The notes beneath the pieces are model-generated. The model was given only the letters and a program-made list of their open reading frames with translations, had not been told where the DNA came from and did not search any database. From a bacterium (GTDB lineage: Bacteria > SZUA-79 > Acidulodesulfobacterales > Acidulodesulfobacteraceae), in assembly GCA_021803845.1 (NCBI GenBank), contig JAJZLA010000078.1, forward strand, positions 1-7,121: a DNA stretch of 7,121 nucleotides, given 5' to 3'. Shown piece after piece: positions 5,428 through 7,121 of the stretch. How positions within the stretch are numbered: the first letter of the stretch is position 1; each line of letters begins with the position of its first letter. Position numbers and translations under genes: made by a program.

Positions 5428-6672
5428 TTATTCGTATCTCAGCGCTTCGACGGGGTTCATACGCGAGGCTTTATATGCGGGATAAAAGCCGAAAAATATT
5501 CCTACGCACAAAGAAAAAACGAGGGAGATTATTATCGGCTCGGTAGTAACGATAGTTTTAAGGGGGGAAAAAGCCGAAATTGCGCTTGAAATTCCAAAGC
5601 CGAGACCTATGCCGAGTATTCCGCCGAAAAGGCTTAATACGGAAGATTCTATCAGAAACTGCTTTAGAATATCGGATTTCTTCGCGCCTATCGCCATTCT
5701 TATGCCGATTTCTTTGGTTCTCTCGGTAACGGAAACAAGCATTATGTTCATTATGCCTATGCCCCCTACAAGCAGAGAAACGGCGGCTATGCTTGCTAAA
5801 AGTATAGTAAAAGTGTTTGCGCTCGAGTTTGCGGTTGCCGCGAGTTCGGTAAGATTCCTGACGAAAAAGTCGTCGGGTTTATGAAGAGGTATATGATGCC
5901 TTTGTCTTAAAAGCGCCGTAATTTCAGACTCTGCCGTTACCGTATCTTTATTGGATTTTGCAGATACGGCTATAGCATGCACCCAGGTCGTTCCGGCAAT
6001 TTTCTCCAGCATCGTAGTTATGGGTATTACCACCGTATCGTCCTGGTCCTGGCCGAAAGCGTTAAATCCTTTAACGGATAAAAGCCCTATTACAGTGAAC
6101 GGAACATTATGTATAAGTATTATCCGCCCAATCGGGTTTATGAGTCCAAAAAGTTCGGTAGCGGCGGTGTTTCCTATGACTGCGACGTTTGCCGCCGACG
6201 CTACCTGCTGCGGAGTAAAAAAGGTGCCTTTTACTACGGACCAGGCTCTTATCACCGTAAATGAAGAGTTAGCCCCGTTAATCAATGTTGACCAGTTGTT
6301 TCCCCGCCATATGACCTGCTGAGCCATACCGAGCATTCCCGAATCGGTTTTTACGGCCGGAAGTTTTCTGATTGCATAAACATCGCTCAGTGTCAGAGTA
6401 GGCAGAACGCCGAAACCGCTGTGTATTCCGCCGAGGGAGGATGAACCCGGAAGTATTATAAGCAGATTCGACCCCATTGAATTTATAGAGTTTTGTATAG
6501 CCCTCGAAGCTCCCTGTCCTATGCTGACCGTTGCTATAACCGAACCTACGCCTATAATAATTCCCAGTATCGTCAAAAACGACCTTATTTTATTTCTCAA
6601 CAGAGTCTTATAAGCGGACTCAAGGTCTAAAAGAAATGCAAATTTAACCTTATTTTCTTTATTATTATTCAT
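5428..6672 (-). CDS. MacB-family ABC transporter permease (FtsX-like)
   Basis: Inner-membrane subunit of a MacB-type mechanotransmission ABC transporter, which drives export of small molecules, peptides or envelope components through a periplasmic adaptor and outer-membrane channel. The 414-residue protein has the standard order. A cytoplasmic start with SAYKTLLRNKIRSFLTILGI leads into TM1 (about 31-50) and IGQGASRAI. A large periplasmic core domain (about 55-285) includes VAVIGNTAATELFG and NPIGRIILIHN. TM2 (about 287-311) bears GGIGIMNIMLVSVTERTKEI with the coupling segment GIRMAIGAKKSDILKQFLIE, followed by TM3 (about 340-365) and TM4 (about 375-398). It ends with the family signature YPAYKASRMNPVEALRYE. 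No lesion is seen. It lacks a fused ATPase, unlike E. coli MacB; the ATPase gene ends 37 bases upstream, so the two form an operon. The cargo cannot be inferred. Confidence 0.93.
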   Translation of the reverse strand: MNNNKENKVKFAFLLDLESAYKTLLRNKIRSFLTILGIIIGVGSVIATVSIGQGASRAIQNSINSMGSNLLIILPGSSSLGGIHSGFGVLPTLTLSDVYAIRKLPAVKTDSGMLGMAQQVIWRGNNWSTLINGANSSFTVIRAWSVVKGTFFTPQQVASAANVAVIGNTAATELFGLINPIGRIILIHNVPFTVIGLLSVKGFNAFGQDQDDTVVIPITTMLEKIAGTTWVHAIAVSAKSNKDTVTAESEITALLRQRHHIPLHKPDDFFVRNLTELAATANSSANTFTILLASIAAVSLLVGGIGIMNIMLVSVTERTKEIGIRMAIGAKKSDILKQFLIESSVLSLFGGILGIGLGFGISSAISAFSPLKTIVTTEPIIISLVFSLCVGIFFGFYPAYKASRMNPVEALRYE

Positions 6673-6709
6673 CTTTTCAGAATATTTATGTTCTAAAATG
6701 TTTAATTTT

Positions 6710-7121
6710 TTATATGTTTATAACGTCGGAAGATATAATCATTCCGTCTTTAACCGTAACGAGTCTTCTGCCGTAACCCGCTATATGCCTATCGTGCGTT
6801 ACCAGAATAATAGTGGCTCCTCTCTCGGCATTTATTTTTCCGAAAAAATTCATAACGTCCGCCCCCCTCACCGAATCGAGATTGCCGGTCGGCTCATCCG
6901 CCATAATTATAGGAGCATTGTTTACTACGGCTCTTGCGATAGCTACTCTCTGCTGTTCTCCGCCGGATATCTGGTTAGGGAATTTATTTCCTTTTTCGGA
7001 AAGGTCGACGAGTTTTAACGCTTCCATTGCCATTTCCTCGGAATTTTTAGAATGGAGGCCGGAATAATAAAGCGGCAGCATAACATTTTCGATAATTGAC
7101 AGCCTCTGTATAAGGTTAAAG
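6710..7121 (-). CDS. MacB/LolD-type ABC transporter ATPase, 5' end beyond the window
   Basis: The ATP-hydrolysing subunit that pairs with the permease encoded just downstream. The frame is open to the right edge, and the visible 136 residues begin inside the Q-loop region (FNLIQRLSIIENVMLPLYY). Next come the ABC signature ISGGEQQRVAIARA (51-64), Walker B IIMADE followed by the D-loop PTGNLD (71-82), and the switch His in ILVTHD (H109). The Walker A loop must lie past 7121. The internal ATG at 7081 is not the start, because family sequence continues upstream of it. Motif spacing and the PTGNLDS sequence are typical of the LolD/MacB/FtsE-like subfamily. The gene ends at TAA 6710-6712. A periplasmic adaptor gene often precedes such pairs and may lie off the window. 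Confidence 0.93.
   Translation of the reverse strand, partial: FNLIQRLSIIENVMLPLYYSGLHSKNSEEMAMEALKLVDLSEKGNKFPNQISGGEQQRVAIARAVVNNAPIIMADEPTGNLDSVRGADVMNFFGKINAERGATIILVTHDRHIAGYGRRLVTVKDGMIISSDVINI

Noticed and set aside
5609..7067. Plus-strand open frames opposite the permease and ATPase genes.
   Set aside because: They are antisense reflections of strongly conserved transporter genes without motifs or start signals of their own.

Overview
The window is an A+T-rich stretch of chromosome from a Gram-negative (diderm) bacterium. This is suggested by a periplasmic LTxxQ protein beside a two-component system and a MacB-type permease/ATPase pair. A CysE followed by an Rrf2-type regulator is common in delta-proteobacteria-like and related anaerobes, but I cannot name a taxon. 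There are no rRNA or tRNA genes, CRISPR arrays or insertion sequences.

Layout. (1) 1-751, minus strand: cysE (serine O-acetyltransferase), then the start of an Rrf2-family regulator that runs off the left edge. (2) 752-1057: a divergent intergenic region with a palindrome ahead of cysE, a short palindrome, an orphan terminator-like hairpin and the leader of the next gene. (3) 1058-3562, plus strand: a CpxP/Spy-like secreted protein, a near-perfect direct repeat, a strong terminator, an OmpR-family response regulator and an overlapping ArsS/CpxA-like histidine kinase. (4) 3601-4175, plus strand: a gene for a small secreted Pro/Tyr-rich protein, broken by a stop codon and a frameshift. (5) 4227-5336, minus strand: a sulfotransferase-family gene with two in-frame stops. 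(6) 5428-7121, minus strand: an intact MacB-family permease and, upstream of it, the C-terminal part of its ABC ATPase, cut by the right edge.

How it fits together. Region 3 looks like an envelope-stress or metal-responsive module: sensor kinase, regulator and a periplasmic helper that may feed back on the sensor. The secreted protein at 3601 starts 38 bases after the restored kinase end and may belong to the same unit. The MacB pair would form a tripartite-type exporter or envelope transporter.

The most notable observation is that five separate coding lesions fall between 3466 and 4919: one insertion, one deletion and three in-frame stops. They affect three consecutive genes, while the flanking genes are clean. 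Reading through the lesions restores convincing family-like protein sequence in every case. This is either a patch of recent gene decay or a locally poor assembly; I see no need for a novel genetic code. I did not find convincing evidence for a wholly new biological system.
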